Shown in pieces: positions 7,815-16,875 of a stretch of 61,226 nt of DNA. The notes beneath the pieces are model-generated. The model saw only the letters and a list, made by a program, of their open reading frames with translations, made no database searches and had not been told where the DNA came from. The translations under genes were made by a program, and so were the position numbers. Location: assembly GCF_001422285.1 (NCBI RefSeq), contig NZ_LMMO01000008.1:1-61226 (forward strand). Direction: 5' to 3'. The number at the start of each line of letters is the position of its first letter. The first letter of the stretch is position 1. The stretch comes from Frigoribacterium sp. Leaf263. Lineage in GTDB: Bacteria; Actinomycetota; Actinomycetes; Actinomycetales; Microbacteriaceae.

Positions 7815-8839
7815 CCGCCGGTGCGCGCGGCCCGGCCGTGAGCGGTCGGCGCCTGACGACGGCCAGGAGGCGCGGGGTCGCGACCCTGACGCTCGCCGGG
7901 GTCGCCCTCGTGGTCGCCCTCGTCGCGCTCGGCATCGGCGACTACCCCCTCAGCCCCCTCGAGGTCGTCCGCGCCCTGACCGGCACCGACGGCTTCGCGT
8001 CGACGATCGTCCTCGAATGGCGTCTGCCGCGGGTGCTCGCCGCCCTCGTGTTCGGCGCCGCCCTCGGCGCCTCGGGCGCGATCTTCCAGTCGCTGACGCG
8101 CAACCCCCTCGGCTCGCCCGACGTGATCGGGTTCTCGACCGGCGCCTACACCGGGGCGATCATCGTGATCGTGTCGGGGGCCTCGTCGTCGCTCGGCACC
8201 GCCGGCGGCGCTCTCGCCGGGGGGCTCGCCACGGCGCTCGCCGTGTACCTCCTGGCCTACCGCGGGGGCGTCCCGGGGCTCCGGCTGATCATCGTCGGCA
8301 TCGGCGTGACCGCGCTGCTGCACTCGGTCAACAGCTGGCTGCTGCTCCGAGCCCAGAGCGAGGTCGCCCTGACCGCGTCGTTCTGGGGTGCGGGATCGCT
8401 CGCGCTCGTCGGCTGGTCGCAGCTCGTCCCCGCCCTCGTGCTGCTCGCCGTGCTGACCCCGCTCGTCGTGGCCCTGTCGCGCCCGCTGCGCCAGCTCGAG
8501 CTCGGCGACGACGCCGCGCGCTCGCACGGGCTCCGGGCCGAGGGCTCGCGACTCGCCGTCGTCGTCGTCGGGGTCGCCCTGACCGCGGTCGTGACGGCGA
8601 GCACGGGCCCGATCGCGTTCGTCGCGCTCGCCGCGCCTCAGCTCGCCCGGCGGCTCGTCCGGTCGGCCGGGGTCCCCCTGGTCGCCGGGGCGGTGACGGG
8701 AGCGGTGCTGCTGCTCGTCGCGGACCTGGTCGCCCAGCACATCGCCTCGAGCCCGGTGCCGGTCGGGCTCGTCACACTCGTCATCGGCGGGGTCTACCTG
8801 ATCACGCTGCTCGTCGGAGAGAGCCGGAGGTCCGCATGA
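7811..8839 (+). CDS. FecCD-family iron-siderophore ABC permease 2
   Basis: A 342-residue partner permease. It has EWRLPRVLAALVFGAALG near residues 72-89, the SLTRNPLGSPDVIGFSTGAY motif near 94-113, and GPIAFVALAAPQLARRL near 264-280. It pairs with permease 1 in the membrane for ferric-siderophore import. It starts and ends with ATGA overlaps, so all three rightward genes are one coupled operon. One copy of the dispersed repeat (7866-7875) lies in the variable N-terminal tail (TARRRGVAT). Confidence 0.9.
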   Translation: MTAGARGPAVSGRRLTTARRRGVATLTLAGVALVVALVALGIGDYPLSPLEVVRALTGTDGFASTIVLEWRLPRVLAALVFGAALGASGAIFQSLTRNPLGSPDVIGFSTGAYTGAIIVIVSGASSSLGTAGGALAGGLATALAVYLLAYRGGVPGLRLIIVGIGVTALLHSVNSWLLLRAQSEVALTASFWGAGSLALVGWSQLVPALVLLAVLTPLVVALSRPLRQLELGDDAARSHGLRAEGSRLAVVVVGVALTAVVTASTGPIAFVALAAPQLARRLVRSAGVPLVAGAVTGAVLLLVADLVAQHIASSPVPVGLVTLVIGGVYLITLLVGESRRSA

Positions 8840-9729
8840 CCGATCACATGGGCGACACGGCCGGCACGGGAGCGACGGCCGGCACGGCAGCCACGGCCGG
8901 CACGGCAGGCGCGGTGCCCGCGAGCGGTGCGGCCGATGCTTCGGTCCGTCTCGAGGCCCGGTCCGCGCATCTGGCCTACGACCGCCGCACCGTCAGCGAG
9001 TCCGTCGACGCCGTGGTCCGCGACGGCTCGTTCACGGTGATCGTCGGGCCGAACGCCTGCGGGAAGTCGACGCTCCTGCGGGCCTTCGCGCGCCTCCTGA
9101 GGCCCCGCTCGGGGTCGGTTCTGCTCGACGGGCGCGACCTCGCGACCGTCCCGCCGAAGGAGGCCGCCCGCCTCGTCGGCCTGCTGCCGCAGACCTCGAC
9201 CGCGCCCGAGGGCATCACGGTGGCCGAACTCGTCGCCCGCGGCCGCTATCCGCACCAGGGGCTGTTCCGGCAGTGGACGGCGACGGACCGCGAGGCCGTC
9301 GACTCCGCGCTCGCCGAGACCGATCTCGCCGAGCTCGTCGACGTCCCCGTCGATGAGCTCTCGGGGGGTCAACGGCAGCGCGTCTGGGTGGCCATGGCGC
9401 TGGCGCAGCAGACCTCCGTGCTGCTGCTCGACGAGCCGACCACCTACCTCGACATCGCGCATCAGTACGACCTGCTCGACCTCTTCGCGCGACTGCACGC
9501 GCAGGGCACCACGGTGGTCGCGGTGCTCCACGACCTGAACCAGGCGGCGCGCTACGCGACCGACCTGATCGTCATGCGAGACGGCGACGTCGTCGCGACG
9601 GGTGCGCCCGCCGACGTGCTGACCGAGCGTCTCGTGGCCGAGGTCTTCGATCTGCCCTGCCTCGTCGTGCCCGACCCCCTCACCGGCACGCCGATGGTCG
9701 TCCCCCGGCCGCGCCCCGGCACCCGCTGA
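8836..9729 (+). CDS. Iron-siderophore ABC transporter ATP-binding protein
   Basis: A 297-residue FepC/FecE-type ATPase. Walker A is GPNACGKST (near residue 72), the Q-loop is LLPQTS, the ABC signature is LSGGQRQR (near 175) and Walker B is VLLLDEPTTYLD with a downstream H-loop (LHDLNQ). The first 35 residues form an unusual A/T/G-rich repetitive leader (TAGTGATAGTAATAGT), so a later start is possible, although ATG 8836 is exactly coupled to the permease stop. It powers siderophore import with the two FecCD permeases. Confidence 0.9.
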   Translation: MTDHMGDTAGTGATAGTAATAGTAGAVPASGAADASVRLEARSAHLAYDRRTVSESVDAVVRDGSFTVIVGPNACGKSTLLRAFARLLRPRSGSVLLDGRDLATVPPKEAARLVGLLPQTSTAPEGITVAELVARGRYPHQGLFRQWTATDREAVDSALAETDLAELVDVPVDELSGGQRQRVWVAMALAQQTSVLLLDEPTTYLDIAHQYDLLDLFARLHAQGTTVVAVLHDLNQAARYATDLIVMRDGDVVATGAPADVLTERLVAEVFDLPCLVVPDPLTGTPMVVPRPRPGTR

Positions 9730-9739
9730 GCCCGCCCGG

Positions 9740-9859
9740 GGGGAGGATGTCCTCATGAGGGCCAACATGGTCGTCTACCTCAGCTCGCGTCTCGCCTCGG
9801 CGACCACGGGCGGCGCCCTCCGCGTCGACGGCGGCTACGTCGACGCGATCCTCCCCTGA
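9740..9859 (+). pseudogene. C-terminal remnant of a short-chain dehydrogenase (SDR)
   Basis: The 34 codons from ATG 9755, plus a few in-frame codons before it, read ANMVVYLSSRLASATTGG and then ALRVDGGYVDAILP. This is the recognisable last ~30 residues of classical SDR oxidoreductases (helix before the ATG-xxLRVDGG end). The Rossmann half with the TGxxxGIG, NNAG and YxxxK motifs is absent; upstream DNA belongs to the siderophore ATPase. It is most likely debris of a deleted gene. A purine-rich GGGAGG sits upstream of the ATG, so a small peptide could still be made. Confidence 0.65.
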
Positions 9860-9898
9860 GTGCGACGTCATGACGGGTCCCGGTGCCCGGGAATGGCC

Positions 9899-9904
9899 TA
9901 GGTT
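9899..9904 (+). promoter_or_regulatory. Candidate -10 element of the luxS-mtnN operon
   Basis: TAGGTT fits the actinobacterial TANNNT -10 form and lies about 75 bp upstream of the luxS GTG. I see no convincing -35. No SAM or SAH riboswitch structure was recognised in the leader. Confidence 0.4.
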
Positions 9905-9982
9905 CGTACGGGCGTTGCACCCGGAGGCGAGAACAGCCCGCCGGACGACCCGAGACCGCGCCTCGTGCGCAGAGGAGACATC

Positions 9983-10450
9983 GTGACCCAGCCCAAGATG
10001 AACGTCGAGTCCTTCAACCTGGACCACCGCACCGTCGCGGCCCCCTACATCCGCGTCGCCGACCACAAGACGCTGCCGAAGGGCGACACGATCACCAAGT
10101 TCGACGTGCGCTTCACGCAGCCGAACGAGGCGCACCTCGAGATGCCCGCCGTGCACTCGCTCGAGCACCTCTTCGCCGAGCATTCGCGCAACCGCTCGAA
10201 CGACGTCATCGACTTCTCGCCGATGGGCTGCCAGACGGGCTTCTACCTGATCCTGCAGGGCACCCCCGAGATCGACGACGTCATGGCGCTGGTCGAGGGC
10301 ACGCTGACCGACATCACGACGGCGACCGAGGTGCCGGCGGCCAACGAGACGCAGTGCGGCTGGGGCGCGAACCACTCGCTCGAGGCCGCGCAGGAGGTCG
10401 CCCGCGGGTTCCTCGCGGCCCGCGACCAGTGGTCGACCGTCACCCGATGA
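9983..10450 (+). CDS. luxS: S-ribosylhomocysteine lyase LuxS
   Basis: LuxS cleaves S-ribosylhomocysteine to homocysteine and DPD, the precursor of autoinducer-2. The 155-residue product has the metal-binding HSLEH (His58, His62) and Cys125 (NETQCGWG), with the catalytic Cys83 in MGCQTG. The GTG at 9983 was chosen over an upstream GTG (9965) because AGAGGAG lies 6-12 nt before it and the protein then starts [10 protein letters not shown], as in close LuxS homologues. It overlaps the next gene by ATGA, linking both steps of S-adenosylhomocysteine recycling in one operon. Confidence 0.95.
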   Translation: MTQPKMNVESFNLDHRTVAAPYIRVADHKTLPKGDTITKFDVRFTQPNEAHLEMPAVHSLEHLFAEHSRNRSNDVIDFSPMGCQTGFYLILQGTPEIDDVMALVEGTLTDITTATEVPAANETQCGWGANHSLEAAQEVARGFLAARDQWSTVTR

Positions 10451-11202
10451 GCCACGGAGCCGCCGTCCCGCCGGTCATCGTCGTCGTGGCCATGAGCGAC
10501 GAGGCTCAGCCGTTCGTCGACCGCGCCGCGAGGGTCGACGACGCCGTCGCGGTCGGCGGCTCGCTGCAGCGCGTCGTCGAGATCGACGGCCTCGAGCTGC
10601 TGCTCGTGCAGGGCGGCATCGGCTTCGTCAACGCCGCCGGGGCCACGACCTCGGCGATCGTCCGGGCGGGCGCCCTCGAGGGGGTCGTGCCCACCGTCGT
10701 CAGCGCGGGCACGGCGGCCGGCATGGGTCACGGCATCGGGATCGGCGACGTGGTCGCCGGCGGCGAGTACGTCAACCTCGACGCCGACGCCCGGGTCTTC
10801 GGCTACCGCCTGGGCCAGGTGCCGGGCATGCCGGCCAGCTTCCACGCCGACGAGGCTCTGATGGAGGCGGCGCTCGCGTACGGCGCGTCGGTCGCGTCCC
10901 CCGGCGGCTGGGCCGTCCGCCCCGGGCTCATCGCGTCGAGCGACGCGTTCATGACCGCCGACCGGGTCATCGGCGTGCGCCGCGCCTTCGCCGACGTGGT
11001 GGACGTCGACGCCGTCGACATGGAGTCCATGGCGATCGCGCAGACCTGCCACGTGCACCGGGTGCCGTTCGTGTCGGTCCGGGGCATCAGCGATCTCGCG
11101 GGCCCCGACGCCCACGACGTGCACGACGAGAACCTCGCGCTGACGGCCGGTCGGTCCGCCGACGTCGCCCTGGCGCTGGTGCGGGGTCTCGCGGGCCGCT
11201 GA
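10447..11202 (+). CDS. mtnN: 5'-methylthioadenosine/S-adenosylhomocysteine nucleosidase
   Basis: A 251-residue PNP/UDP-family nucleosidase that hydrolyses SAH to adenine and S-ribosylhomocysteine, the LuxS substrate. Visible features are the start [21 protein letters not shown] near residue 58, GTAAGM near 84, and the substrate-binding [10 protein letters not shown] near 190, followed by RGISDLAG with the catalytic Asp. It is coupled to luxS by ATGA. The pair makes up the activated-methyl-cycle detoxification route, so AI-2 production may be a by-product rather than signalling. Confidence 0.88.
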   Translation: MSHGAAVPPVIVVVAMSDEAQPFVDRAARVDDAVAVGGSLQRVVEIDGLELLLVQGGIGFVNAAGATTSAIVRAGALEGVVPTVVSAGTAAGMGHGIGIGDVVAGGEYVNLDADARVFGYRLGQVPGMPASFHADEALMEAALAYGASVASPGGWAVRPGLIASSDAFMTADRVIGVRRAFADVVDVDAVDMESMAIAQTCHVHRVPFVSVRGISDLAGPDAHDVHDENLALTAGRSADVALALVRGLAGR

Positions 11203-11346
11203 CCGTCTCGGCCCGCGCCTCCTCGACTCCCGGCACCCTCGTTCGGGGGACACGCTCGCCCCCAGAAGTGCCCACTGTGCACAGGGTGCACGGCTCCCTA
11301 TGTTCTCCCTAAGAGTTTTCTCGGTTGAACGACAGGGGTCCACTTC

Positions 11347-13200
11347 GTGAAGAATCGCCACATCAGCGCGATCGGGGGTGCGGCGCTCGCGTCGCTCCTC
11401 GTCGCCTCGCTCGCCTCGCCGGCCGTCGCCGCGCCGACGTCGCCCTCCGCAGGCTCCTCCGCATCCGGCGTCACGGGCGGGATCGCCTCGGCTCCCGGCG
11501 CGGACGGCCAGCTCTCGCCGCGCAGCCGCGACGACCGCCCCGACCCGGCGGCCGAGGCCCAGCGCGAGCTGAACCGCGAGGCGGTGGCGCGCGTCGTCAC
11601 CGGTCAGGCCGAGCCTCAGCAGCGCAGCGCGCGCAGCGACACGCAGTCGGTCCAGATCAAGCCCGGTCAATGGGCCCAGTACGGCGTCGAGTCGAGCGAC
11701 CAGATCCTGTCGTTCCTGATCGACTTCGGCGACGAGGTCGACCCCCGCTACCCCGACGCGCCGGCCGGCCCGATCCACAACGAGATCGCGAAGCCCGACA
11801 CGGCGAACGACAACTCCACCTACTGGACGAACGACTTCAGCCGCGGCCACTACCTCGACATGTTCTTCGACACGCAGGGCGAGTCGCTGAAGGGCGTCTA
11901 CGAGGAGATGTCGAGCGGCCGGTACACCGTCGACGGCGACGTGAGCGACTGGGTCACCGTGCCGTACTCGTCGGCGAGCTACGGCGAGACCGAGAGCCAG
12001 GCCGACATGACCCGCTTCGTGCAGGACAGCGCCGACGCCTGGTACGACGACCAGATCTCCCGCGGCAGGACCCCGGCGCAGATCACCGAGTACCTGCAGA
12101 CCTTCGACCGGTGGGACCGCTACGACTACGACGGCGACGGCGTCTTCGACGAGGCCGACGGCTACATCGACCACTTCCAGGCCATCCACGCCGGCGAAGG
12201 CGAGGAGGCGGGGGCCGACTCGAGCGCGATCTGGTCGCACCGGTGGGCGGTCGGTCAGGACTCGGAGGGGACGGCGGGCCCGGCGGTCAACCCGTTCGGC
12301 GGCGTGAAGATCGGCGACAGCGAGTTCTGGGTGCGCGACTACACGACCGAACCCGAGAACGGCGGCCTCGGGGTCTTCGCGCACGAGTACGGTCACGACC
12401 TCGGTCTTCCCGACCTGTACGACACGAGCGGGGGCGAGAACGGCACCGGCTTCTGGACCCTGATGAGCTCGGGCTCGTGGCTGGGTCACGGCGACGGGGC
12501 GATCGGCACGACGCCGAACCAGATGGGCGCCTGGGAGAAGCTGCAGCTCGGCTGGCTCGACTACGAGATCGCGGTCGGCGGCCCGAAGGCGGCGAAGTCC
12601 ACGCACCAGATCGGCCCGTCGTTCCACGCGACGAAGAAGCCGCAGGCCGTCGTCGTCACGCTGCCCTTCGACAAGAAGGGCAACGCCCGCTTCTACCTCG
12701 CCGAGAACCGTCAGTACGGCGGCTACGACGACACCCTGCGGACGGGCCCGTACAACTTCGGCTGGCTCGAGTCGCAGCCCGACCGCGTCGAGCACTTCCC
12801 TTATCAGGACGGCCTCAGCATCACCTACTGGGACAGCGCGCAGTCGGACAACAACACCGCGCAGCACCCGGGTGCCGGTCTGGCGCTGCCCGTCGACGCG
12901 AACCCGAAGGCCCTCACCTGGTCGGACGGCTCGATCGCCCGCAACCGGATCCAGAGCTTCGACTCGACGTTCGGCATCCAGCGGACCGACCCGATCACGC
13001 TGCACCGTGAGCTCGGCGGCGCCTCGCTGACCCTGACGGCACCGGCGCGGCCCGCGGTCTCGATGTTCGACGACACCGACCCGCTCGCCTACTACGACGC
13101 GTCGAACCCGCAGGGCTCGGTCGAGGTCGCCGGGTCGGGCACGACCATCCAGGTGCTGCAGAGCAACAAGCAGGGGATGATGACGATCCGCGTCGACTAG
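11347..13200 (+). CDS. Secreted M6-family (immune inhibitor A-like) metalloprotease
   Basis: A 617-residue exported zinc protease. A signal peptide (MKNRHISA, hydrophobic core, ending AVAAP) is followed by an S/A-rich propeptide to about residue 100. The active site HEYGHDLGLPDLYD near residues 345-358 is the HExxHxxGxxD motif, with Met-turn-like WTLMSSG downstream. The YDYDGDGVFDEADGYIDH segment near 260-280 resembles a calcium-binding loop of the M6 family. The C-terminus forms a beta-rich domain with no anchor. The GTG start follows a modest AGGGG. Such enzymes degrade host or environmental proteins. The single-gene unit ends at the 13221 hairpin. Confidence 0.87.
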   Translation: MKNRHISAIGGAALASLLVASLASPAVAAPTSPSAGSSASGVTGGIASAPGADGQLSPRSRDDRPDPAAEAQRELNREAVARVVTGQAEPQQRSARSDTQSVQIKPGQWAQYGVESSDQILSFLIDFGDEVDPRYPDAPAGPIHNEIAKPDTANDNSTYWTNDFSRGHYLDMFFDTQGESLKGVYEEMSSGRYTVDGDVSDWVTVPYSSASYGETESQADMTRFVQDSADAWYDDQISRGRTPAQITEYLQTFDRWDRYDYDGDGVFDEADGYIDHFQAIHAGEGEEAGADSSAIWSHRWAVGQDSEGTAGPAVNPFGGVKIGDSEFWVRDYTTEPENGGLGVFAHEYGHDLGLPDLYDTSGGENGTGFWTLMSSGSWLGHGDGAIGTTPNQMGAWEKLQLGWLDYEIAVGGPKAAKSTHQIGPSFHATKKPQAVVVTLPFDKKGNARFYLAENRQYGGYDDTLRTGPYNFGWLESQPDRVEHFPYQDGLSITYWDSAQSDNNTAQHPGAGLALPVDANPKALTWSDGSIARNRIQSFDSTFGIQRTDPITLHRELGGASLTLTAPARPAVSMFDDTDPLAYYDASNPQGSVEVAGSGTTIQVLQSNKQGMMTIRVD

Positions 13201-13220
13201 TCGACGGCGGGGAGCACGAA

Positions 13221-13251
13221 GGAGGCGCGGGTCCTGTGGATCCGCGCCTCC
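13221..13251. terminator. Terminator made of paired GGAGGCGCGG motifs
   Basis: GGAGGCGCGG (13221-13230) and CCGCGCCTCC (13242-13251) pair perfectly, and the stem can extend inward by GTCC/GGAT. It sits between convergent genes (protease ending at 13200, KSD protein ending at 13265), so it can terminate both. Confidence 0.75.
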
Positions 13252-13264
13252 CGTCGTCGCCGGG

Positions 13265-14050
13265 TCAGCGCGTGGCGCCCTGGTGCAGGTGGTCGATCAG
13301 CGTGGCCTTCGTCGCCCGCGACACCCCGGACAATCCGGCCTCGCGGGCGAGCTCCCGCAGCTGGACGAGCGTCATCGCGGTGAGATCGCGTGCCGGGTCG
13401 GTCTCGGTGTCGTCGGCGACGCCCTCGTCGACGGTGACGGCGTGAGGCAGCGGGGGGACGAAGAGCGACGACGGCGGGGACGAGACGGCCGGCGGGAGGC
13501 TCTTCGACGCGGCGGCGGAGGTGGCCCCGGAGTCCGAGTCCGCGCCGGACCTCTTCTCGTCGGACTTCTTCGACTTCTCATCCGACTTCTTCTTGTCGGA
13601 CTTCTCGTCGTCGGACTTCTTGGCGTCCGACTTCTTCGAATCGGACTTCTTCGAGTCGGACTTCTTGCCGTCGGACTTCTTCGAGTCGGACTTCTTGCCG
13701 TCCGACTTCTTCGAGTCCGACTTCTTCTCGTCGGCCCGTTCCCCCCGGCCCGTCTCGCCCGATGCCGACCTCTTGTCGTCGTGCTTGCGGGCGACCGCGT
13801 CGCGCTCCGCCCGGAGCGACGCGACGGTCTCGTCGTCGAGGAAGTCGACGAACGGGTTCGGCTGACCAGTCTTCGCGGCGACGATGGCCGTGTAGGAGGC
13901 CGCCGCCGAGCGGACCTTGGCCGTGGCTCGACCGGCGCGTTTCGACGATGTCGGGCGCTCGGCCGTGACGGCCGCATGCTTCTCGAGTGCGTCGATGAGA
14001 TCTCTGAGGGCTGTCTTGATCTTTTTGCTCACGGGGTCATTGTCGACCAC
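13265..14050 (-). CDS. KSD-repeat protein with C-terminal SAP/Rho-N-like motif
   Basis: A 261-residue protein of three parts: an N-terminal helical segment (SKKIKTALRDLIDALEKHAA) to about residue 95, a hydrophilic tract near 105-170 built on KKSD pentads (KKSDSKKSDGKKSDS), and a C-terminal helical motif (MTLVQLRELAREAG, then ATKATLIDHLHQ) resembling SAP/HeH or Rho N-terminal nucleic-acid-binding folds. The lysine-rich tail resembles histone-like tails of actinobacterial DNA-binding proteins, so nucleoid binding is a reasonable guess. The start is uncertain: GTG at 14050 or the GTG six codons later. Function is inferred only from composition and the C-terminal motif. Confidence 0.7.
   Translation of the reverse strand: MVDNDPVSKKIKTALRDLIDALEKHAAVTAERPTSSKRAGRATAKVRSAAASYTAIVAAKTGQPNPFVDFLDDETVASLRAERDAVARKHDDKRSASGETGRGERADEKKSDSKKSDGKKSDSKKSDGKKSDSKKSDSKKSDAKKSDDEKSDKKKSDEKSKKSDEKRSGADSDSGATSAAASKSLPPAVSSPPSSLFVPPLPHAVTVDEGVADDTETDPARDLTAMTLVQLRELAREAGLSGVSRATKATLIDHLHQGATR
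13560..13735 (-). repeat. 15-bp tandem repeats encoding KKSDx pentapeptides
   Basis: About ten near-identical 15-bp units (GTCGGACTTCTTCGA and variants on the plus strand) lie in tandem with no spacers. They encode the KSD tract of the overlapping gene. Copy number is likely to vary between strains by slippage. Confidence 0.85.
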
Positions 14051-14077
14051 GGAGGTGAACGTGCAACCCCTGCGATG

Positions 14078-14611
14078 TCAGCTCGTCGTCGGGGCGCCCG
14101 TCGAGGGCTCCGCCGCGCCGTCGACGGCGACCCGTCCGTCGCCGAATCGGCGGTCGAGCACCTCGGCGCTGGCGGAGCCTGCGAGGAACCCGCGGAGGAC
14201 GGTCACGAGCCCCGCGAGATCAGCGGCCGAGGCCCGGCCCTGCGCGTCGTCCATCCCGGCGTCCACCGCTCGCACGTGGGGCATCAGGGCCCTGCCGTCG
14301 TCGGTCAGGCTGAGGACGACGGCCCGGCGGTCGTCGGGGCTGGTCTCGCGGGCGACCAGACCGCGACGGACGAGGGCGTCGACGATGCGACTCGGGCTGC
14401 CGGTCTCGCAGACGATGAGCTCGCCGAGCGCCTTCAGCGTCACGGGGCCGAAGTCGTCGAGCACCCCGACGACCTCGGCCTGCGACGGCGTCAGGCCGAC
14501 CGGCGAGAGCGCGTCGGCCACCGCCCGATTGCCCTCGCGCTGCGCGGCGAGCACGAGGTAGCGCAGCTCGGAGGGGGCCAGAACGACTCGATGATCGCCA
14601 GAAGATGTCAC
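14078..14611 (-). CDS. MarR-family transcriptional regulator
   Basis: A 177-residue winged-helix regulator. The recognition-helix region VCETGSPSRIVDALVRRGLV and the wing SPDDRRAVVLSLTDDGRAL are typical of MarR. The C-terminal 50 residues are longer and less conserved than in classical MarR. It begins with GTG one base after the stop of the MMPL exporter gene, so it is expressed with the exporter and probably represses the shared promoter. A perfect palindrome upstream of the exporter (16816-16827) is a candidate operator. Its ligand is unknown. Confidence 0.85.
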   Translation of the reverse strand: MTSSGDHRVVLAPSELRYLVLAAQREGNRAVADALSPVGLTPSQAEVVGVLDDFGPVTLKALGELIVCETGSPSRIVDALVRRGLVARETSPDDRRAVVLSLTDDGRALMPHVRAVDAGMDDAQGRASAADLAGLVTVLRGFLAGSASAEVLDRRFGDGRVAVDGAAEPSTGAPTTS

Positions 14612-14612
14612 G

Positions 14613-16772
14613 TCACGAGATTACCGGCTGCGATCGGCGGCGGACGCGCTGTCCGAAGACGCGGGGTCCGATGGCGCGGAGCACCGAGGGCAGCACGACG
14701 GTTCGGATCACGACGGCGTCGAGCGCGACGGCGATGGCGAGTCCGAGACCGATCTCGCGCACGATGCTGATCTGCCCGGTCATGAACGCCAGGAAGACCA
14801 CGATCATGATCAGCGCCGCGCTGTTGATCATGGGGCGGGTCGCCCGCAGTCCTTCGCCGACGGCCGACCCGAAGTCCCCGCCCCGGGCGACCGTCTCGGC
14901 GATGCGGGCGATGATGATGACCATGTAGTCCATGCTCAGCCCGAACATGACGGCGAAGAGCAGCACCGGTGTCACCGAGTTCAGCGGCACGTCGCTGGTC
15001 GCCGACTGCACGAGCGTCAGGGCGCCGAGGCTCGCGCCCACGACGAGGGCGTTGAACGCGAGTGCCAGCAGGGCCAGCGTCACCGAGCGGAACGCCACGA
15101 CGAGCAGCACGAAGGTCGCGACGAACACGAGCAGGGCGATCGTCGGCAGGGCGCCGATCAGCGTCTCGTCGAAGTCGAGTCCCTGCGCGGTGGCGCCGGC
15201 TACCGCGACCGTCGACGATGAGCCGAGCTCGTCGGGCAGATCCGCGCGGATCTCGCGGACGAGGTCGTGCGCCGCCACCGAGTCCGGTCCGTCGTCGGTG
15301 GTGACGAGGAGGCGCGCGACCGGTCCCGTCGACCCCTCCGTCCACAGCGCACCGAGCTCGGCCGGCGTCTCCCCGTCGGTCAGGAGCGCCGGGAGGGCGG
15401 CCGGGTCGATCCCGGCCGTGGCGACGCTGGTGACGGAGGCGACCTCGTCGTGCGACTCGAGGACGCGAGTGGCCGTCGTCACGTCGGCGACGAGCTCTTC
15501 GCGGGTGTCGGCCGAGACGACGACCTGCAACGGGAACAGGTCGTCGACGCCGATGCGTGCCGCGGCCACGTCGAGACCCACGCGCGCCGGGTCGTCGGGG
15601 GGCAGGACGGTGGCGCTGGCGACGGGGGACTGCAGGGACAGGCCGAGGGCCGGGGACGACACGGCGAGGAGCCCCGCGACGCCGACGAGGGCGACGATCG
15701 CCGAGATCGCCCGGGCAGGGGTGGCGCGTGTCGACGACGGACGCGCGGTCGAGGCGCGCCGCCCTCGCGTCGGGAGGGGGATGCGGCCCCAGTCGATGCG
15801 ACGACCGAGCAGCCCGAGGATGGCGGGCAGGACGGTGTGGGTGAGCACGAGGGCCACGGCGGTGACGATCATCCCGCCGAGGGCGATGCTGGTGAACGCC
15901 ATGACGCGCGGGACGAGCAGGGCCGAGAGGGCGACGATGACCGCCGCGCCCGAGAAGAGCACCGAGTGCCCGGCCCGCTGCATGGCGACGTCGACGGCGT
16001 CCCGGACGCTCAGCCCGCGGTCGAGCTCCTCGCGGAATCGCTTGACGATGAACAACGAGTAGTCGACGGACACCGCGAGGCCGATCATCGAGACGATGTT
16101 CGAGTACAGGTTCGAGACGTCGGTCTCGCGGGCGATGAGGTAGCCGACTCCGAGCGCGACGGCGAGGGACGACCCGGCGATCAGCAGGGGGACGATCGCC
16201 GCGGCCACCGAGCGGAAGACGATCAGCAGGACGATGATCAGCACGGGGAAGACGATCAGCTCGGCGCGGAGGGCGTCCTCCTTCGAGTGGGCGTTGAGCT
16301 GGTAGTCGAGGGCGGGCTGCCCGGTGACGTACCCGTCGACCCCGTCGTCGAGCGCTTCGACCGCCTCCTGCAGGTCGGGTGTCAGATTCTGCGCCACCGT
16401 GTTGTCGCCGTCGAAGCCCGCGGCGATCACCACCGTCCGTCCGTCCGACGACGCGTAGTCCGGACGTTCGCGCGGAGTGGTCACGCTCGCGGCCCCGTTC
16501 TCGCGGAGGAGGGCCGAGGCGTCGTCGATCACTCCGGGGCCGATGGCCTCACCCGCGTCGAGCACGACGACCACCTGGTTGGGGGAGTCGCCGAAGTCCC
16601 GCTCGATGCCGGCCTGGGTGACGAGGGCTTCGGCCCGGGGTGCCGTGAAGCCGCCGCCGGACAGTGCGCCGTCGAGTTGGAGGGCGAGGGCGGCGAACAC
16701 GGCGACCAGGATCACCCACGCGGTCAGGACGAGTCGGGGTGCTCGTCGGAGCGGACTGAGCGGTCGTGACAT
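14613..16772 (-). CDS. MMPL/RND-family exporter
   Basis: A 719-residue membrane transporter with the duplicated layout of MMPL proteins: one N-terminal helix, a large extracytoplasmic loop, then five or six helices, repeated once. The first helical bundle contains VSVDYSLFIVKRFREE near residue 245, and the second has FGLSMDYMVIIIARIAE near 610, the paired D-Y segments of proton relay helices. Such pumps export lipids or drugs using proton motive force. The start was placed at MSRPLSPLRRAPR; a longer frame adds residues across the palindromic operator. It is followed after 1 bp by the MarR gene. Confidence 0.88.
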   Translation of the reverse strand: MSRPLSPLRRAPRLVLTAWVILVAVFAALALQLDGALSGGGFTAPRAEALVTQAGIERDFGDSPNQVVVVLDAGEAIGPGVIDDASALLRENGAASVTTPRERPDYASSDGRTVVIAAGFDGDNTVAQNLTPDLQEAVEALDDGVDGYVTGQPALDYQLNAHSKEDALRAELIVFPVLIIVLLIVFRSVAAAIVPLLIAGSSLAVALGVGYLIARETDVSNLYSNIVSMIGLAVSVDYSLFIVKRFREELDRGLSVRDAVDVAMQRAGHSVLFSGAAVIVALSALLVPRVMAFTSIALGGMIVTAVALVLTHTVLPAILGLLGRRIDWGRIPLPTRGRRASTARPSSTRATPARAISAIVALVGVAGLLAVSSPALGLSLQSPVASATVLPPDDPARVGLDVAAARIGVDDLFPLQVVVSADTREELVADVTTATRVLESHDEVASVTSVATAGIDPAALPALLTDGETPAELGALWTEGSTGPVARLLVTTDDGPDSVAAHDLVREIRADLPDELGSSSTVAVAGATAQGLDFDETLIGALPTIALLVFVATFVLLVVAFRSVTLALLALAFNALVVGASLGALTLVQSATSDVPLNSVTPVLLFAVMFGLSMDYMVIIIARIAETVARGGDFGSAVGEGLRATRPMINSAALIMIVVFLAFMTGQISIVREIGLGLAIAVALDAVVIRTVVLPSVLRAIGPRVFGQRVRRRSQPVIS

Positions 16773-16815
16773 GGCGGTCTCCCGTCGGGCGTCGAAGGAC
16801 GCCGGTAGATGATGG

Positions 16816-16827
16816 AACATGCATGTT
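16816..16827. promoter_or_regulatory. Palindrome AACATGCATGTT, candidate MarR operator
   Basis: A perfect 12-bp palindrome 44-55 bp upstream of the MMPL exporter ATG (16772), in the divergent region shared with ribB. MarR regulators usually bind such palindromes in their own promoter. Assignment to the adjacent MarR is inference. Confidence 0.5.
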
Positions 16828-16875
16828 GTATCACGCATCGGGTGACGAAGCGATTCGGCGATCCCGATGCAATAC

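Noticed and set aside
9860-9982. SAM or SAH riboswitch before luxS
   Set aside because: No match to the conserved cores by eye; the -10-like hexamer and ribosome site explain the visible signals.
13560-13735. CRISPR-like array
   Set aside because: Units are 15 bp, contiguous without spacers and in frame; they encode a KKSD peptide repeat.
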